DNA from: Rhodobacterales bacterium
Lineage (GTDB): Bacteria > Pseudomonadota > Alphaproteobacteria > Rhodobacterales > Rhodobacteraceae
Length of the DNA stretch: 64,000 nucleotides
NCBI GenBank assembly: GCA_002748265.1
Contig: PDRY01000013.1
Coordinates: forward strand, 310,001-374,000
Direction: 5' to 3'
Shown: in pieces, positions 61,806 to 64,000 of the stretch
How positions within the stretch are numbered: the stretch's first letter is position 1
Layout: each line of letters starts with the position of its first letter
Program-made: the position numbers and the translations under genes
Notes under the pieces: generated by a model
What the model was told of the DNA's origin: nothing
The model's input: only the letters and a program-made list of their open reading frames with translations
The model's database searches: none

Positions 61806-61813
<8 letters not shown>
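61250..61813 (-). CDS. Periplasmic cyclophilin-type peptidyl-prolyl isomerase
   Basis: A 187-residue precursor with a signal peptide (MRKLALALAFVGAPALA). The cyclophilin core includes YDGVVFHRVIDGFMAQTGDV with the catalytic Arg in FHRVI, RGTVGMARAQDPNSANSQFF and YTVVGKVTEGLDVLDAIKRG. It overlaps the upstream cytoplasmic cyclophilin gene by 8 bases, so the two are translated from one message and serve two compartments. Confidence 0.93.
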
Positions 61814-62312
<499 letters not shown>

Positions 62313-62390
62313 GGGGGGCTCCCTGTCTCTTGGATGCTCCTCAGGTAAGGCGCGCGGACGCGAATGCCAAGCATCCAGGCGCCGCTCCGC

Positions 62391-63092
62391 TCAGGTGTCG
62401 GTCGAGATATCGTCCCAGGCCTGACCGCCATAGCCGATCAGCCAGTTGAGCACATAGTGCCGCTCATAGACCACACCGGGGTCGAGCCCGGCCGGAGGGG
62501 CGGTGCCGTCAAGGTGCGCCTGCACGACGGCCCAGTTGGTGCGATAGATCAGGTCTGCCGCGTCGAGCAGCTCGGCCTGAGGTCGCAGCCGCGCCTTGCG
62601 CCGGAGCCCGTCCGGCCCCAATGCGCGCAAGGTTTCGGCCAGACGCGGCACATCGCAGATTTCGGTCGGCGGCGGAAGATCGTCATAGATCGACAGCGCC
62701 CAAAGCAGCACGGCCACGCCCTCATAGCGCCATGCGAACTGCGTGCGGCTGTGCATGTCGGGGGCCGTATCGTCCATGAACGCCTGCTCGTTCGGGGAAA
62801 ACAGTCCTTTGGCTTTGAACTGCTCGGTCAGCGCATCGCCAAGCGCGGGATCGCCCGTTTCGCCTTTGACCGCCACAATGGCGAGGGAGAGCAGGCGATC
62901 TGCCACCTCGGGCGTGCTGCGGCGGGTGCTGGTCTTGACTGTTTCGATGACCGGCAGCGAGTCCAGAACGGGCACCCCGATCTGTTCAAGATGGGCGATG
63001 GAGCGCGCCTTGCGCGCCTCCGCCTCATGGGGCGCGGCGGCGGCCAGACCCGGCAGGATCAGCACTGTGAGCGCAAGCAGTTTTCGGAACAT
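62391..63092 (-). CDS. DUF4272-domain protein with signal peptide
   Basis: A 233-residue secreted or membrane-associated protein. The signal sequence is [20 protein letters not shown]. The mature part is helical and fits DUF4272: [40 protein letters not shown], and [20 protein letters not shown] with [12 protein letters not shown]. No function is known. It is 78 bases upstream of the cyclophilin pair and divergent from pgk. Confidence 0.8.
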   Translation of the reverse strand: MFRKLLALTVLILPGLAAAAPHEAEARKARSIAHLEQIGVPVLDSLPVIETVKTSTRRSTPEVADRLLSLAIVAVKGETGDPALGDALTEQFKAKGLFSPNEQAFMDDTAPDMHSRTQFAWRYEGVAVLLWALSIYDDLPPPTEICDVPRLAETLRALGPDGLRRKARLRPQAELLDAADLIYRTNWAVVQAHLDGTAPPAGLDPGVVYERHYVLNWLIGYGGQAWDDISTDT

Positions 63093-63169
63093 GGGCTCTC
63101 TCCATTGACCTGCGCGCCAAGGCGCGCAATCTGCGCGGCGAACCCGATCTAGTGAGAAGGAGCCGCGCG

Positions 63170-64000
63170 ATGACCTGGAAGACCCTTGATGACATGGACC
63201 TGAACGGCAAGACCGTTCTGACCCGCGTGGACATCAATGTGCCGATGGATGGCGACCGCGTCACCGACACGACCCGGATCGACCGCATCAAGCCGACCGT
63301 TGATGCGATCCTGGCCGCAGGCGGGCGCGTTGTGCTTCTGGCGCATTTCGGCCGCCCCAAGGGGCAGGTGGTGCCTGAGATGTCGCTTGCGCGGCTCGTG
63401 CCCGCGCTTGAGGATGTGTTCGGGCGCGCGGTGGTCTTCTCGGACAGCCTCGACAACCTGCCCGAGGGCGATGTGGTCCTGCTGGAAAACACCCGGTTTC
63501 AACCGGGTGAGGAAAAGAACGACCCTGATCTGGCCAAGCGATTCGCGGCGCTTGGGGATGTCTATTGCAACGATGCGTTCTCGGCCGCCCACCGCGCCCA
63601 TGCTTCCACGGAAGGCCTGGCCCAACTTTTGCCCGCCTGCGCCGGGCGGCTGATGGAAGCGGAGCTGCGCGCGCTCGAAGCTGCGCTTGAGGCGCCCGAG
63701 CGCCCGCTGGTGGCCGTGGTCGGCGGGGCGAAAGTGTCCACCAAGCTGGAGCTTCTGGGCAATCTCGTCTCGCGCGTCGATGCGATCGTGATCGGGGGCG
63801 GCATGGCCAACACTTTCCTTGCTGCGCAGGGGCATGACGTCGGAAAGTCGCTGTGCGAACACGACATGGCGGGTACGGCGCGTGAGATCCTCGCCAAGGC
63901 GGAAGAAACGGGCTGCCGCATCCTGCTGCCGGTCGATGTCGTCACCGCCCGCGCCTTTGAGGCCAACGCGCCCCACGAGGTGACCTCGGCTGGTGGTTGC
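63170..64000 (+). CDS. pgk: Phosphoglycerate kinase (3' end outside window)
   Basis: Glycolytic ATP-forming transfer from 1,3-bisphosphoglycerate to ADP. 277 codons are visible from ATG 63170, which follows AAGGAG. Seen: [19 protein letters not shown], substrate-binding [59 protein letters not shown] and [18 protein letters not shown], then [14 protein letters not shown]. The ATP-binding C-terminal motifs lie beyond the right edge. Confidence 0.96.
   Translation, partial: MTWKTLDDMDLNGKTVLTRVDINVPMDGDRVTDTTRIDRIKPTVDAILAAGGRVVLLAHFGRPKGQVVPEMSLARLVPALEDVFGRAVVFSDSLDNLPEGDVVLLENTRFQPGEEKNDPDLAKRFAALGDVYCNDAFSAAHRAHASTEGLAQLLPACAGRLMEAELRALEAALEAPERPLVAVVGGAKVSTKLELLGNLVSRVDAIVIGGGMANTFLAAQGHDVGKSLCEHDMAGTAREILAKAEETGCRILLPVDVVTARAFEANAPHEVTSAGGC

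Overview
The window is GC-rich, densely packed chromosomal DNA that looks like a member of the Rhodobacteraceae (Roseobacter group, Alphaproteobacteria). The grounds are gene content and order: a rpsF-rpsR-rplI block divergent from fabD-fabG-acpP-fabF-mltG, followed by gene transfer agent (GTA) genes and cysE; a pdhA-pdhB-pdhC operon whose E1 beta carries its own lipoyl domain; glnB-glnA; hflK-hflC-DUF2065-degP; several Hint_2-type proteins; and a dispersed hairpin repeat ending in TATTTGGACAAATAAGAA-like sequence. The species cannot be named from the sequence alone.

Layout. 1-9.6 kb: an acidic low-complexity protein running off the left edge, thiamine pyrophosphokinase, an L-serine dehydratase/AEC transporter pair, a thioesterase, ribose-5-phosphate isomerase, glutathione reductase and the HflKC membrane complex. 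9.7-21.2 kb: a DegP-type protease, a peptidoglycan-binding lipoprotein, a 2Fe-2S ferredoxin, divergent cobS/cobT, a LysE exporter, a Kef-type antiporter, a UPF0173 hydrolase, gatC-gatA, an Excalibur-domain lipoprotein and an amidase. 21.3-34.6 kb: RNase P RNA, rpmG, a Bax-inhibitor-1 protein, a DUF1127/LysR pair sharing an operator, tRNA-Gly, three Hint proteins, an SDR, an orphan ABC ATPase, a HODM-type protein, glnB-glnA, nnr and tRNA-Leu. 34.6-43.1 kb: trigger factor, a deletion scar joining two gene remnants, a Tat-exported cyclic phosphodiesterase/3'-nucleotidase, a small secreted protein, the largest Hint protein, and the ribosomal block rplI-rpsR-rpsF. 43.3-52.8 kb: the fatty-acid cluster, mltG, a collapsed GTA locus and cysE. 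52.8-64 kb: small enzymes, the pyruvate dehydrogenase operon, a DivIC-like protein, an ArsR/SRPBCC pair, two cyclophilins, a DUF4272 protein, and pgk running off the right edge.

Most of the window is core metabolism and envelope maintenance. The unusual parts are the traces of genome decay and repeat activity. The GTA cluster is reduced to gp1, terminase, gp10, gp10.1 and the front of the tape-measure gene. Everything from the portal to the middle of the major tail protein is missing at one junction, and everything after the front of the tape measure is missing at another, leaving that gene in frame with cysE. A second scar (about 36.08-36.79 kb) joins the 3' ends of a divergent AraC-regulator/hydrolase pair whose 5' ends are both gone. 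A triple-hairpin dispersed repeat occurs at least four times; one copy lies inside the nnr coding sequence and is translated, and another forms the last codons of an amidase gene.
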